The notes beneath the pieces are model-generated. The model was not told where the DNA came from. It saw only the letters and a program-made list of their open reading frames with translations, and did not search any database. From Hydrogenophaga sp. (lineage in GTDB: Bacteria > Pseudomonadota > Gammaproteobacteria > Burkholderiales > Burkholderiaceae_C), in the NCBI RefSeq assembly GCF_025699295.1, contig NZ_JAILWB010000008.1, positions 62,001 to 126,000 of the forward strand: a stretch of DNA of 64,000 nt. The letters run 5' to 3'. The position numbers and the translations under genes are program-made. Below are positions 48,582-57,549 of this stretch, piece by piece. Within the stretch, counting starts at the first letter, position 1; each line of letters starts with the position of its first letter.

Positions 48582-49145
48582 ATGAACTTCAAACTCCTTG
48601 ACCTGCTGCGCCTGTCGCCCAAATCCCGCGCCTTCGCCCGCTCTGCGGGCACCTCCCAGTTCCATGACACCAGCGTCATGACCTACCCCCTCAGCTCGCT
48701 CACCGAGAGCGAGCAGCGCGCCCACCACGCCGGCGACCTGGCCATGCTCAACGCTGCGTTGCGTGAAATCTCGCGCCTGTCCCCGGACAACCCCATCCTG
48801 CAGCCAGAGGTCGCACGCAGCATCTACGAGAGCGGCGTCACCACATTCCGCGACCACGGCTGGAAGGCTGCCATCCATCTCGAGGTGGACCCCCACAGCG
48901 TGCACAACGAGCACCTCATCGACTTCGAGGGCCGCCGCCAACGCCTGATCACCGCCCTCGCCGCCTCCCCCATCGAGCACCAATACTCGCGCTTCCTGCT
49001 TCTGTTTCGTAAGGTCCAGATCTCCTGGCGCGGGCGCATCTACCCCACCCTGCACGCCGCCACCGCCGCCAAGAACGCCGAACTCGCCCGCCTGCGCGCC
49101 TGCAGCCTGGGTGATGCACTGGAGCAGCGCCCCGTGCGCGCGTGA
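48582..49145 (+). CDS. Unknown protein (187 aa)
   Basis: The start MNFKLLDLLRLSPKSRAFAR was chosen over a longer frame through the control region. Soluble, with helical segments (LAMLNAALREISRLSPDNPI) and a basic, His-containing middle (LEVDPHSVHNEHLIDFEGRR). No family is recognised. Divergent from the dnaB operon and coupled to the next gene (GTGA overlap). Confidence 0.55.
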   Translation: MNFKLLDLLRLSPKSRAFARSAGTSQFHDTSVMTYPLSSLTESEQRAHHAGDLAMLNAALREISRLSPDNPILQPEVARSIYESGVTTFRDHGWKAAIHLEVDPHSVHNEHLIDFEGRRQRLITALAASPIEHQYSRFLLLFRKVQISWRGRIYPTLHAATAAKNAELARLRACSLGDALEQRPVRA

Positions 49146-49660
49146 TCACCATCCCCACCCAAGGTCCCAACATGCCCTCTGCAAACCACTTCCAGCGCGA
49201 GTTCACCCGCCTGCGCTTTGACCACGCAAGCAACCTCGGGCAGTGCTTCATCCGCGCACGCATCAGCGCAGAACAAGTGCTGGTGCTGTGCACACAGCTG
49301 CGCGAGTACAGCGGCCCGTCCATCACCAATGCCGTCGAGTCCATCGTCACCAACGCGCTTGAGGAGCTCGCCCGCTGCAACGCCCTGGCCCCACTTGTGG
49401 CTTCTCACCCGCGCTGGCATTTCTGGCGCCGTGCGCCCAAGCCCGCCGAACTCGTGGCCCTGGCGCGCGAGCGCTTGGTCTGGGTCGAGCACTACACACG
49501 TGGCTGCGCCATTGGTCCCGACGCTACCTGGGCACTCGTGGTGAACCCCAGCGACGCTCCCCAGTGGCACTACGCCAAACCCAGTGCGCTGGCCCGGCGC
49601 TTTCGCGTGGGCGCCGACTTCTTCGACGTCGCCGACTCCAGACTGACTTTTAGCCCCTGA
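49142..49660 (+). CDS. Unknown protein (172 aa)
   Basis: GTG start in a GTGA overlap; MPSANHFQREFTRLRFDHAS at about 49172 is an alternative. Soluble alpha/beta protein, no family recognised. It ends with a strong terminator. Together with the 187-residue gene it forms a small plus-strand operon facing away from dnaB, possibly copy-control related; that is only position-based. Confidence 0.5.
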   Translation: MITIPTQGPNMPSANHFQREFTRLRFDHASNLGQCFIRARISAEQVLVLCTQLREYSGPSITNAVESIVTNALEELARCNALAPLVASHPRWHFWRRAPKPAELVALARERLVWVEHYTRGCAIGPDATWALVVNPSDAPQWHYAKPSALARRFRVGADFFDVADSRLTFSP

Positions 49661-49699
49661 GCCGCATCCCGCCCGCAGCCACGGCGCCCAACAAAAAAG

Positions 49700-49723
49700 G
49701 CCCCCTGTCGAGAGACAGGGGGC
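49700..49723. terminator. Bidirectional terminator
   Basis: GCCCCCTGTC (49700-49709) pairs with GACAGGGGGC (49714-49723), followed by TTTTTCTT; A-rich on the other side. Confidence 0.85.
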
Positions 49724-49753
49724 TTTTTCTTGGAACCTCACACCGCTTGATGC

Positions 49754-50389
49754 TCAGGCCAGCTGCGCCTGGCGCGCACGCATCAGCCTCAGCTCAGGCC
49801 TGCGCCGCAAAGCATGCTGCAGCACCCGAAGGTTGCCGCCGAAGTTGGCCACCGCCTCGCAGGCTGGAAATGCCTGCTCGCGTTCGCTCGGGTGGGCACC
49901 CAGCAGCTGGCGCAGCGCGGCATCAGCCTCGCCTCGGGTGAGGATCGCCGCCTCGCGCATGCCGAAGAGCACGCGCGCGTAACGCCGCTCGCGCCCGCTG
50001 GCGTCAAGCTCGACCCGCGCACGAGCGGCCGCCGGCGCCAACAGATCAAAGAGACCCGCGTGCAGTCGACGCTCGTTGCCACTGCAGCCACGGCGCATCG
50101 CCTGCCCAGCTAGCGCCAGCGCCACAAGCGCGAAGATCTCGCCGTAAGGCGACTGCCCGTACGAGCCTGGCCAACTGGTCTTTCCGTGGGCCGCCAGAAG
50201 GAGCCGTGCGCGCCCTCGATCGCCCAGCAACGCGCGCGCGCTCGCAAGCGTCTCGGCCAGCGCGTCCTCGCTCACACGCGTGCCAAGGCACATGCGATTG
50301 AGCTCGAGCAAGCCTTGTGCGAGCGCATCGCTGCAGCTTTGCAGCTGGCGTGCATAGCCAGCGATCTGATGTTGGTCATGGTCATTCAT
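49754..50389 (-). CDS. Unknown protein (211 aa)
   Basis: The start MNDHDQHQIAGYARQLQSC was preferred; a longer frame to 50629 has no clear start signal. Helical, Ala/Arg/Leu-rich, with no recognised domain (LASARALLGDRGRARLLLAA). It sits alone between two terminators. Not visibly tied to a leader. Confidence 0.45.
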   Translation of the reverse strand: MNDHDQHQIAGYARQLQSCSDALAQGLLELNRMCLGTRVSEDALAETLASARALLGDRGRARLLLAAHGKTSWPGSYGQSPYGEIFALVALALAGQAMRRGCSGNERRLHAGLFDLLAPAAARARVELDASGRERRYARVLFGMREAAILTRGEADAALRQLLGAHPSEREQAFPACEAVANFGGNLRVLQHALRRRPELRLMRARQAQLA

Positions 50390-50780
50390 GTCAATACAGG
50401 AATAGAGCCAGACCCCCCGCGCCAAGCGCAAGTGGCCCGGCAGGGGATAGATGAACGCAGCGCGCACCAAAGACGAGGCGTCCTGCGAGTGAAGGTCAAG
50501 AATGCCTTGACGAATCGTCGAAACGATAGTGCTCGCACTGTAGCGCCGCGCGCACACCGTGTCCGCTCGTGCGGTCCGCTGCCAAGCGTCCTTCCCGGCG
50601 AACCAGCGAACTGCCTTTGTGCGCTCCACCCACGCAGTTATCCACTGTTACTGGGGATAACTCGACCTCAAGCGCCCTCCTTCGCAGATCAAACCCTTGC
50701 GCGTCAACGGCTGGCATTAGGTTGCTCGCTTTTTAGGCATGGCGGCTTTCCATGGTTGCTGGCCACTCGAGCCGAGGCGA
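50390..50780. other. Intergenic region with DnaA-box-like inverted pair
   Basis: TTATCCACT (50638-50646) and TGGGGATAA (50652-50660) form GTTATCC...GGATAAC, two near-consensus DnaA boxes facing each other. No convincing gene or promoter is visible in the rest. Confidence 0.4.
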
Positions 50781-50784
50781 AAAA

Positions 50785-50816
50785 AAACCCCCGAGCCTTT
50801 CGGCTTCGGGGGGTTT
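50785..50816 (-). terminator. Terminator of the methyltransferase-helicase gene
   Basis: AAACCCCCGA..GCC with GGC..TTCGGGGGGTTT, followed on the minus strand by eight T residues. Confidence 0.85.
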
Positions 50817-50827
50817 CACAAACGGCT

Positions 50828-53800
50828 CTAAGCCGCCTCGGCCTCCATTGCTGAAGTGCCAACTGTCGCTTTGTCGAGGTCCAGCTCGGCCTCGATCTCG
50901 CGTTGACGCGCGCGCGCCGCCTCAAGCTCGTCGCGGAACTCGAAGTCCATGTCGAGCATCGCCTGGATGCCGGCGAGTTCCTCGGTCTTGTGACCGAATT
51001 CCTCACGCAGGTCCTGCGGCCACTTCACGAAGTCCTTGAAGGTCTCGTAAGCAGCCAGGCCGACGCCGCTCATGTCCGCCATCTGCGGTCGGTTGACGCG
51101 CACTCGCATGCCCGTCGACGTCTCCCGCAGGATCAGGTCGGTCGTGCCGCCCCAGCGTGAGGCTTCAAGCACGAAGTTGCCGATGCGCGCGATCACGGTG
51201 TCGCCACCGTTGATCTTGCTCACTGCCCTCAATGCCATCCCCACAGCCAGGTAGTTGTCCGTCTCGCCCGCCATTGCCGCCGCTGCTGTTGCCAGCATTG
51301 GTTGGAAGGCAACCTCGGGCGTGATCGCCGCGGCTTCTCGGGAAACCCCCTCGACCTTGGCCATGTTTTTCTCGATCCAGTTGAGCCGCTGCTGCAGGTC
51401 GGCCTTGCGGCGTCCCATCTTCCAGCGATCCTGCTCAAAGTGGTCAAACTTCAACGAGAGCTTTTGCACCTTCGCGTCCACCGTTGCCTTCTCAAGCACC
51501 AGCGGATTGCCCGACGCAATCGCCTTGATCTCCGCGTAGGACAGCGCCGTCATGGAGATGTCCTCCACGGTGCGCAATCCCTGCTCGGCCGTCATCACCT
51601 GGTCGATGAATCTCGCCTTCACGTCCAGCAGGTTCCAGCTGTAGCTGTCGAACGAGCCTTCGGTCACGTAGCGCCAGAGTTCGATGCTTTCACATTCGTT
51701 GCCCTGACGGTCCGCGCGTCCGTCTCGCTGCTCGACATCCGACGGGCGCCATGGGGCGTCAATCTGATGCAGTGCCTTCAGCCTGGTTTGCACGTTCGTT
51801 CCGGTACCAAGCATCGGCGTGGACCCAAACAGCACTCGCACGATGCCCTCACGGACCTTCTTGAACAGCTTCGCTTTCGCGCTGTCGCTTGAGTGGTCCT
51901 GAATGAACGCAATCTCGGCTTCCGGGATCCCTTTCGCAACGAGTAGGCGCTTGACCTCCTCATAGACCGAGAACCCAGGCGCGCCAGGCGTGCCCAGGTC
52001 ACTGAACACCAGCTGCGTCAGCCGTTGCTGCGCACCGTCCTTCCAGATGCGGAACACGTTGCTTGCGGCCTTCGCCAGCTTGCCCTCGGGATCGAACGCA
52101 GCGCCTGGGATCACCATCCGCACGTCGATCGCCGCGCGGCGGCCATCGTTGGTCACTGCGAGCATGTTGTCTTCCTCGGGCTTGACCGCGCGGTTGCGAA
52201 TCTTGTCCGCACGCTCGACCAGTCCCTTGATCACTTCCTTGAGCACATCGCTAGGCTCTGCCACCATGACCTGAGGCTTGCCGCCTTCGATCACCGGTGT
52301 GGGGAGGTTCAACATCCGCTTGGTTCTGACATCCGCGACCCCTTTGAAGATCGCCATCAGTTCCGGCAGGTTGGAGAAACGACAGAACCGAGTGTTTGTC
52401 CTGAAGCCGCTGCCATCCGGCGCCAGCTCTATACCTGTGACGCTCTCGCCGAAGCTTGCCGCCCAGGCGTCGAACTCGTAGATGCCGTAACGCCGGAGCG
52501 TGCGCGGCTGCAAGTACATCTGGAAGGTATGCATCTCACAGATCGAGTTCGCCAGAGGCGTTGCCGTCGCCATCGTCAGCCCCTCCTCCTTGCCCCCGCG
52601 CATATCCATGATGACTCGCGTCTTCATGAACACATCGAACGCTCGCTGTGAGGCGGTGTTCGGAATCCCCGCGATGCGTGGCATCTTGGTGATCTTCTGC
52701 AGGTTCTTGTAGGCATGGGCTTCATCGATGAACAGGTAGTCGACGCCCAGGTCGTCGAACCACACTGCCGTCTCGTCGGCCTTTCCGCTCTCCACCAAGC
52801 GTTCCAGCTTGGCTTCGTAGTCCTTCATCCGGCGCTCGATCTCCTTGATGGATCGCTTTGCGCCCGAGTCTGACGTGAGCGAGAGCGACATGCGCGCCTC
52901 ACTCATCATCTGTTCGATGAAGTCCTGTTGCACCTCGGGACTCAGCATCAACCGTTCGAAGGTCGACTGCGTCATCACGACTGCATCCCAGTCACCCGTG
53001 GCCACTCGCGCCACGAACGTGCGGCGTTTGTCGCCACTGAGATCCTCTTTCGTTGCCATCAGCACCTTTGCCTGCGGATACAGGCGCAATGCTTCAGCGC
53101 AGTACTGCTCAAGGGTAGAGCCCTGAACCACATGCAACGGCTTGCGAGCCTTGCCAAGTCGGCGCAACTCCATACCTGCTGCAATCATCGTGAGCGTCTT
53201 GCCCGCGCCGACGCAATGCGCCAGCAAGGTGTTGCCATTCACGACGATCCGCCAGATGGCGTCCTTCTGATGCGGGTAAGGCACCACCACCGCGCTCATG
53301 CCCGGCAGCTGAAGGTGTGATCCGTCAAATCGCCGGGGGACGACTTGGTTGAACGTGTCGTTGTACAGGCGCAGCAGCCGGTCACGGCGTGCGTCATCGC
53401 GGTAGACCCAATTCCTGAACTGGTCCCGAATCGCTTGCCATTTCTCGCGCGCGCTCAGAGTTGCCTGGGGGTCGACCATCGACGTGCCGTTGATCGTCAC
53501 CAGCACGGTTGGCGGCTGCTGGTTCAACGCGGCTTCCACCAGTTGCAACGCACAGCGTCTTTCCGTTCCCCACTTTGTGGTCTGCAGTGTGTAGTCGCCC
53601 ACGTTCTGCAGCCTGTAGCCCCCCTTGACGCTCCACGTCGCCGTGTTCACGTCATAGCTCACCGTGATCTCATTCCGGGTGTCGTTCACCAGCTCCGCCG
53701 CGAACGTCTTGACGACGTCGGTGGGAATCCACGGTGCACCCAGTCTTGCCTCCACCTCGGCAGGGCCCAGGTCGGAAGGAATCACGGCCTCAAGGGCTGG

Positions 53801-55978
53801 GATGTTGCTTTCGTAAGCGGGCCCCGCGGCCTTGGCTTGCTCGATCTTTTCGCGAATGTGCCCCGAGAGGTATTCATCCGCGGGAACCCAACACGCCAGC
53901 ATAGGGTCGCGAAACGCGGTGCCATGCGCCTTGAGTTCGTTGACCACTTCCATCACCGGCTTGCCGGTGCGGAGCGCCATGTCCTTCAGAACGATCCGAC
54001 CGTAAACGGCCAGGCTCAGCAGCATCGCGTCCTTTGCGGTTTCCACCTTGTCAGGCAGTACCACTTGTCCGACGGTGCGCTTGGTGAAGACGTCAGCCTT
54101 GACGGCCTTGCCCTCCTCATCGTCCCAGATCTCCAACGCGAGCATCAGCGGCCAGCTGGGGTCTCCTCGCATCACACGGCTGTTAGCCGTAGTGCTCAGG
54201 TAGCCCATCTGCGCCACGTAGGCGTCGTACACCTTGTTCAGATGCTGTTGGTGTTTGGCGAGTGCGACGTCATCTTCCGAGGATGCCTGAAACTCGATCA
54301 CGGCCTTGGCCGCATCGCGAACCTCGACCATGCCCAGCAAGCGCTTGCGCGCGGTGCCTGCGTACAGCGAGTCCACGTCGACAAGTTCGTCACCCTCAGA
54401 GATGCAGATCCGACCACCTTGCATCACAAACGCCCCCGGCAGGGCCTGGGTGGTGTTGCTGTAGCGGACCATCGCACTCGGAGCAGCGTCAAACTGATCC
54501 ATTGCTCTCGGCACGTAGACCCCGGAGGGCATGCACGTGGCGATCAGCTGGTTGAGCGCAATGCCCAACTGCTCGGTGTCACCGTCGAAGACGGGCACGG
54601 CCTCTTCGCCGTACTGAGCCGACTGCCATGCGAGCTTGCCCAGGATGTGATCCGGGTTGCGCACGTAGTAGCTGTTGATGGCCACCTTCTGCTCGTAGGA
54701 GCGCCCGGTTGCACGGTTGTATGCGTACTTCGAGGTCGGTTGACCGTCCTTGAACATCGCGTCACTCGCGCCTCCTAGCTCGACCCATCCAGCTTTTGCA
54801 CTGAAGTCAGGCAACTCCCGGCGCTTGAGCACCAGGATGTCCGTCACCGCTTGCGTGTTTGCAAACGACTCGAACGCCATCGTTGGCAGACGGAAGGCCC
54901 CAAGCAGTTCGGCGTGAGCCGAGAGCCACTTGCGATGCTTGTCGCTGATGCTGTCCAGACTCTGACGAGTTGTGATCATCACCATCAGGCCACCCGGTCG
55001 CACCAACTCCAGCCCCTTGCCGAGGAAGTAGTTGTGGATGCTCCAGTCGGCATACGGTGCCTTGCTCACGTCCTTCGTTTTGTACTTGCCGAAGGGTGCG
55101 TTCGTGACGATCAGGTCAAAGAACGCCGTGGGCAGCTTCGCTTCTTCCAGTCCACAGGCATGAACCTGCAATCCGTAGGGTGCGAAGTTGGCTTCCAGGA
55201 TGCTTGCGCTCACCGAGTCGAGCTCGACTGCGGTCAACTCGCTCTTGGCCACCATGGCTTGGGGCATGCCAGCGATGATGTGCCCGACGCCAGCGGCAGG
55301 TTCGAGAACCCGCCCGCCTTCGAAGCCCAGCTGGTCCACGATGCGCCAGAGCGCCTGCACCACGTGCGGGTCCGTGTAGAACGCCGTGTTCACGGACGAC
55401 TGCATCTCTGCAAACTCCCGTTCAGTGGTCAGTGCTTTGAGTTCATCTCGCAGAACAGAGAACGCGTGCTGTTTGGATCCGTCCGGGGAAAACACCCGAG
55501 CCGTTCCGCCCCAGCCGCTGTACTTCAGCAGCTGCACCATTTCCTGCTCACTGGGCTTGGCCTTGTCTTGCGACAGCCTTCGCACCAGCTTGATTGCGGA
55601 GATGTTGTCCAGGACGCGCTGCTCAGCCGAAGCCGATGGGCGATAGTCGTCCGAGTCAATCAAGGGCCACAGCGTCTTGCGGACAGCGATGTCCAGATCG
55701 TTGTTGGCCTCTCCCCAGCCTGCCAGGACCTGATCAACGATGCTGCCCAAGGCATCACCGCTGTCGGCTTCAGCACTGCTGAGGACTTCGATTTCCTCGC
55801 CATGTTCGGGGGCACTCGAAACGGACTGGTCCATTTCCAGAGCCACCTGAGCGATGACGGAGGTGACCACAGCGATCTCAGTCTTGCGAGAGGGGATCTC
55901 GAAGTCTTCGAACGTCAGGCCACCGGCCCACTTCACCGATTCGGCAACGCGGGCTGTTTGATGGGCATTGGATGCCAT
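50828..55978 (-). CDS. Giant DNA methyltransferase-helicase fusion (DarB-like)
   Basis: A 1,716-residue protein. Residues 220-300 contain a SAM-binding motif VLEPAAGVGHIIAG and the catalytic-type VTNAPFGKYK, an adenine-methyltransferase core with Ala in place of the usual second Pro. From about 918 (AHCVGAGKTLTMIAAGM) comes a superfamily-2 helicase: FIDEAHAYKN (about 1085) is the DEAH box, and DVEQRDGRADRQG (about 1421) the arginine-finger motif. This layout matches DarB of phage P1 and similar plasmid proteins that protect incoming DNA from restriction (family knowledge). Start: MASNAHQTARV with GGAG 8 bp upstream. Leader L14 precedes it. Confidence 0.8.
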   Translation of the reverse strand: MASNAHQTARVAESVKWAGGLTFEDFEIPSRKTEIAVVTSVIAQVALEMDQSVSSAPEHGEEIEVLSSAEADSGDALGSIVDQVLAGWGEANNDLDIAVRKTLWPLIDSDDYRPSASAEQRVLDNISAIKLVRRLSQDKAKPSEQEMVQLLKYSGWGGTARVFSPDGSKQHAFSVLRDELKALTTEREFAEMQSSVNTAFYTDPHVVQALWRIVDQLGFEGGRVLEPAAGVGHIIAGMPQAMVAKSELTAVELDSVSASILEANFAPYGLQVHACGLEEAKLPTAFFDLIVTNAPFGKYKTKDVSKAPYADWSIHNYFLGKGLELVRPGGLMVMITTRQSLDSISDKHRKWLSAHAELLGAFRLPTMAFESFANTQAVTDILVLKRRELPDFSAKAGWVELGGASDAMFKDGQPTSKYAYNRATGRSYEQKVAINSYYVRNPDHILGKLAWQSAQYGEEAVPVFDGDTEQLGIALNQLIATCMPSGVYVPRAMDQFDAAPSAMVRYSNTTQALPGAFVMQGGRICISEGDELVDVDSLYAGTARKRLLGMVEVRDAAKAVIEFQASSEDDVALAKHQQHLNKVYDAYVAQMGYLSTTANSRVMRGDPSWPLMLALEIWDDEEGKAVKADVFTKRTVGQVVLPDKVETAKDAMLLSLAVYGRIVLKDMALRTGKPVMEVVNELKAHGTAFRDPMLACWVPADEYLSGHIREKIEQAKAAGPAYESNIPALEAVIPSDLGPAEVEARLGAPWIPTDVVKTFAAELVNDTRNEITVSYDVNTATWSVKGGYRLQNVGDYTLQTTKWGTERRCALQLVEAALNQQPPTVLVTINGTSMVDPQATLSAREKWQAIRDQFRNWVYRDDARRDRLLRLYNDTFNQVVPRRFDGSHLQLPGMSAVVVPYPHQKDAIWRIVVNGNTLLAHCVGAGKTLTMIAAGMELRRLGKARKPLHVVQGSTLEQYCAEALRLYPQAKVLMATKEDLSGDKRRTFVARVATGDWDAVVMTQSTFERLMLSPEVQQDFIEQMMSEARMSLSLTSDSGAKRSIKEIERRMKDYEAKLERLVESGKADETAVWFDDLGVDYLFIDEAHAYKNLQKITKMPRIAGIPNTASQRAFDVFMKTRVIMDMRGGKEEGLTMATATPLANSICEMHTFQMYLQPRTLRRYGIYEFDAWAASFGESVTGIELAPDGSGFRTNTRFCRFSNLPELMAIFKGVADVRTKRMLNLPTPVIEGGKPQVMVAEPSDVLKEVIKGLVERADKIRNRAVKPEEDNMLAVTNDGRRAAIDVRMVIPGAAFDPEGKLAKAASNVFRIWKDGAQQRLTQLVFSDLGTPGAPGFSVYEEVKRLLVAKGIPEAEIAFIQDHSSDSAKAKLFKKVREGIVRVLFGSTPMLGTGTNVQTRLKALHQIDAPWRPSDVEQRDGRADRQGNECESIELWRYVTEGSFDSYSWNLLDVKARFIDQVMTAEQGLRTVEDISMTALSYAEIKAIASGNPLVLEKATVDAKVQKLSLKFDHFEQDRWKMGRRKADLQQRLNWIEKNMAKVEGVSREAAAITPEVAFQPMLATAAAAMAGETDNYLAVGMALRAVSKINGGDTVIARIGNFVLEASRWGGTTDLILRETSTGMRVRVNRPQMADMSGVGLAAYETFKDFVKWPQDLREEFGHKTEELAGIQAMLDMDFEFRDELEAARARQREIEAELDLDKATVGTSAMEAEAA

Positions 55979-55999
55979 GTGTTTCTCCATTCCTGTTGA

Positions 56000-56063
56000 G
56001 GAAATGCAGGAAACACACCCCTCCCTTGCGGGAGTGGCGTGCATTCCCGCGAAGGTTTTGAAG
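56000..56063 (-). promoter_or_regulatory. Structured leader L14 (alternative hairpins)
   Basis: Minus-strand leader starting TTCAAAACCTTCG. Stem B: GCGGGA with TCCCGC. Stem A: GGAA..CAC..CC with GG..GTG..TTCC, enclosing CTCCC:GGGAG. Precedes the giant helicase gene. Coordinates may be off by one. Confidence 0.65.
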
Positions 56064-56111
56064 GTTGGTGTCCGCCCCCCTGGGCTTGAAACTCCAAGGG
56101 AGCATCTGGGT

Positions 56112-56152
56112 GCGCTAAGGCGCCCGGATGTACAACGAAGGCGACGCGTCCA
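56112..56152 (-). promoter_or_regulatory. Regulon promoter candidate for 50828-55978 (weak)
   Basis: Box TGGACG (56147-56152), 7 bp, -35 TTCGTT (56134-56139), then TAGCGC 16 bp away (56112-56117). Spacing and hexamers deviate from the strong members. Confidence 0.35.
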
Positions 56153-56202
56153 GATGGGAAGCGCCGTCTTGTTCAAGTGCTCTCGGTGTGAACGCACTTG
56201 AA

Positions 56203-56226
56203 AAAGACCCCCTTCTCGGGGGCCTT
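56203..56226 (-). terminator. Terminator of 56246-56674
   Basis: ACCCCC..GGGGG hairpin with a TTCTC loop, followed by T residues on the minus strand. Confidence 0.65.
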
Positions 56227-56245
56227 CGATTGGTGTTGTGCTCGC

Positions 56246-56674
56246 TCAAGGCGAGTCAAAGGTGATCACCCAGCCCGTACGTGCGCCGGCGCTGAGCCTC
56301 TTCAGATTGAAGATCGCGCGCTGCGCCCGCGGGTCGTTCGACGTTGCATCCACAGTCCTGCAGACGAAGCTGGCGTCTTGTTGGGCGACGGCCGCGAAGG
56401 CGCTTGCCTCCAGCAGTGCATGCAAACGCTGACTGGTTTCGAGGTGGAGACTGTGACGACGCATCGCGTGGTTGTCCCACGCAACGTAGCGTTCATAGGT
56501 TCCCGCCTCGATCCCGATGCGCCCGCCGGCGAACGCTCGCGCCAAGGCGCCCGAGACATCGATCACCAGGCCGATCTCAACGAGGCTGTCGAAATCCAGT
56601 GCACGAGCCGCCTCCGCAGGAATGAAGTGGCTGTATTGCGAGACTCGCACTACTTGCCCTCCCCGTCCACGCAT
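56246..56674 (-). CDS. Unknown protein (142 aa)
   Basis: A soluble alpha/beta protein with no recognised family (LVEIGLVIDVSGALARAFAG). Overlaps the upstream gene by 29 bp. Third of three minus-strand genes that share the promoter at 57424-57465. Confidence 0.5.
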   Translation of the reverse strand: MRGRGGQVVRVSQYSHFIPAEAARALDFDSLVEIGLVIDVSGALARAFAGGRIGIEAGTYERYVAWDNHAMRRHSLHLETSQRLHALLEASAFAAVAQQDASFVCRTVDATSNDPRAQRAIFNLKRLSAGARTGWVITFDSP

Positions 56675-56976
56675 TGGTTCATCGCGCTCGGCTCGAAAGC
56701 CTCCAGCAACGCGGCCATGACTTTCGCCTGGTCCGACGATGCGTCGCTGTTGGCGAATTGCTCCAGGTCGAGCTCAGCACGCTTGTCGTCCACAGTTGCC
56801 TGATTCACGACTTCTGTCATTCGCTCTTCCCGGGCCTTGTCCGCGGCGCGCTGCACCTTGGCCATTTGCTCTCGGCGCCGTTTCTCACGATCTTTTGCCT
56901 GCGCAGCACCGTCATAGCCGTTGATGGCAATGCTGATCTTGCGTGGGCGCTCGATGTCAAAGTGGTTACGCGACAC
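56650..56976 (-). CDS. Unknown charged protein (108 aa)
   Basis: Highly charged, with a long helical region (KDREKRRREQMAKVQRAADK). Coiled-coil or nucleic-acid-associated by composition. Overlaps the upstream gene by 11 bp. No family is recognised. Confidence 0.5.
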   Translation of the reverse strand: MSRNHFDIERPRKISIAINGYDGAAQAKDREKRRREQMAKVQRAADKAREERMTEVVNQATVDDKRAELDLEQFANSDASSDQAKVMAALLEAFEPSAMNQCVDGEGK

Positions 56977-57223
56977 AGCAGCCTCCCACGTCGTCCATCA
57001 ACGAAACGAAGTTCGGGTGTACCGACCACTTGGTGTCGTTGAGCGCCTCGAAGCTGCTCTGGTTGTAAGTCCGGGAAGCTTCGCCCGAATCGAGCGAGAA
57101 CACGCGGATCTCGTCATTGCGCTCGGGCTTGACTGCAACTGGGCGTCCACCCAGGTAGATCACAAGTGGCTCCCCAACGCTATCCGCAGCCCGGGCGCTG
57201 GAAAGCAGGTTGTTGTAGTTCAT
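56966..57223 (-). CDS. Unknown small protein (85 aa)
   Basis: The start MNYNNLLSSARAADSVGEPL lies behind leader L17. A beta-rich core (LVIYLGGRPVAVKPERNDEI) ending in a cysteine pair (DDVGGCCVA). No family is recognised. First gene of its operon. Confidence 0.5.
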   Translation of the reverse strand: MNYNNLLSSARAADSVGEPLVIYLGGRPVAVKPERNDEIRVFSLDSGEASRTYNQSSFEALNDTKWSVHPNFVSLMDDVGGCCVA

Positions 57224-57259
57224 TGTTCTATCTCCACGTGGTCGTGCGACCACGAATGC

Positions 57260-57317
57260 GACGCTTCTGGCCGTTGCGGGCGCAGAAGCGCCAAAACGGC
57301 GGGTTTGTCTTGAGACT
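57260..57317 (-). promoter_or_regulatory. Structured leader L17 (alternative hairpins)
   Basis: Minus-strand leader starting CTCAAGACAAACCC. Stem B: GCCGTT with AACGGC. Stem A: CGCTTCT with AGAAGCG, enclosing GCC:GGC. A further GTGGTCG..CGACCAC hairpin lies closer to the start. Confidence 0.65.
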
Positions 57318-57423
57318 GACCATCACGCCTCGGCACAGAGCCGGGGCCGCTCAGGGGTGAGCAGGTCAACGGGTGAGGGCTGGCGCGGAGCCAGCGAAGG
57401 CAGGGAACTGCCAATCAGCGGCA

Positions 57424-57465
57424 ATCTTATTGGCGCCGCAAAGCCTCGTCAAAGGATCTGGCTCA
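57424..57465 (-). promoter_or_regulatory. Regulon promoter for 56966-57223
   Basis: -10 TAAGAT (57424-57429), 17 bp, -35 TTGACG (57447-57452), 7 bp, box TGAGCC (57460-57465). The best -35/-10 pair of the class; the same box variant occurs at 19315. Confidence 0.65.
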
Positions 57466-57549
57466 CGTCAGGCGATCGCCTCGGTCTATGAGGCGTTTCT
57501 CCCCTGTAGATGCGGTTCCGCGCCCCAGAGTCCCTCGTAGATTAGGACG

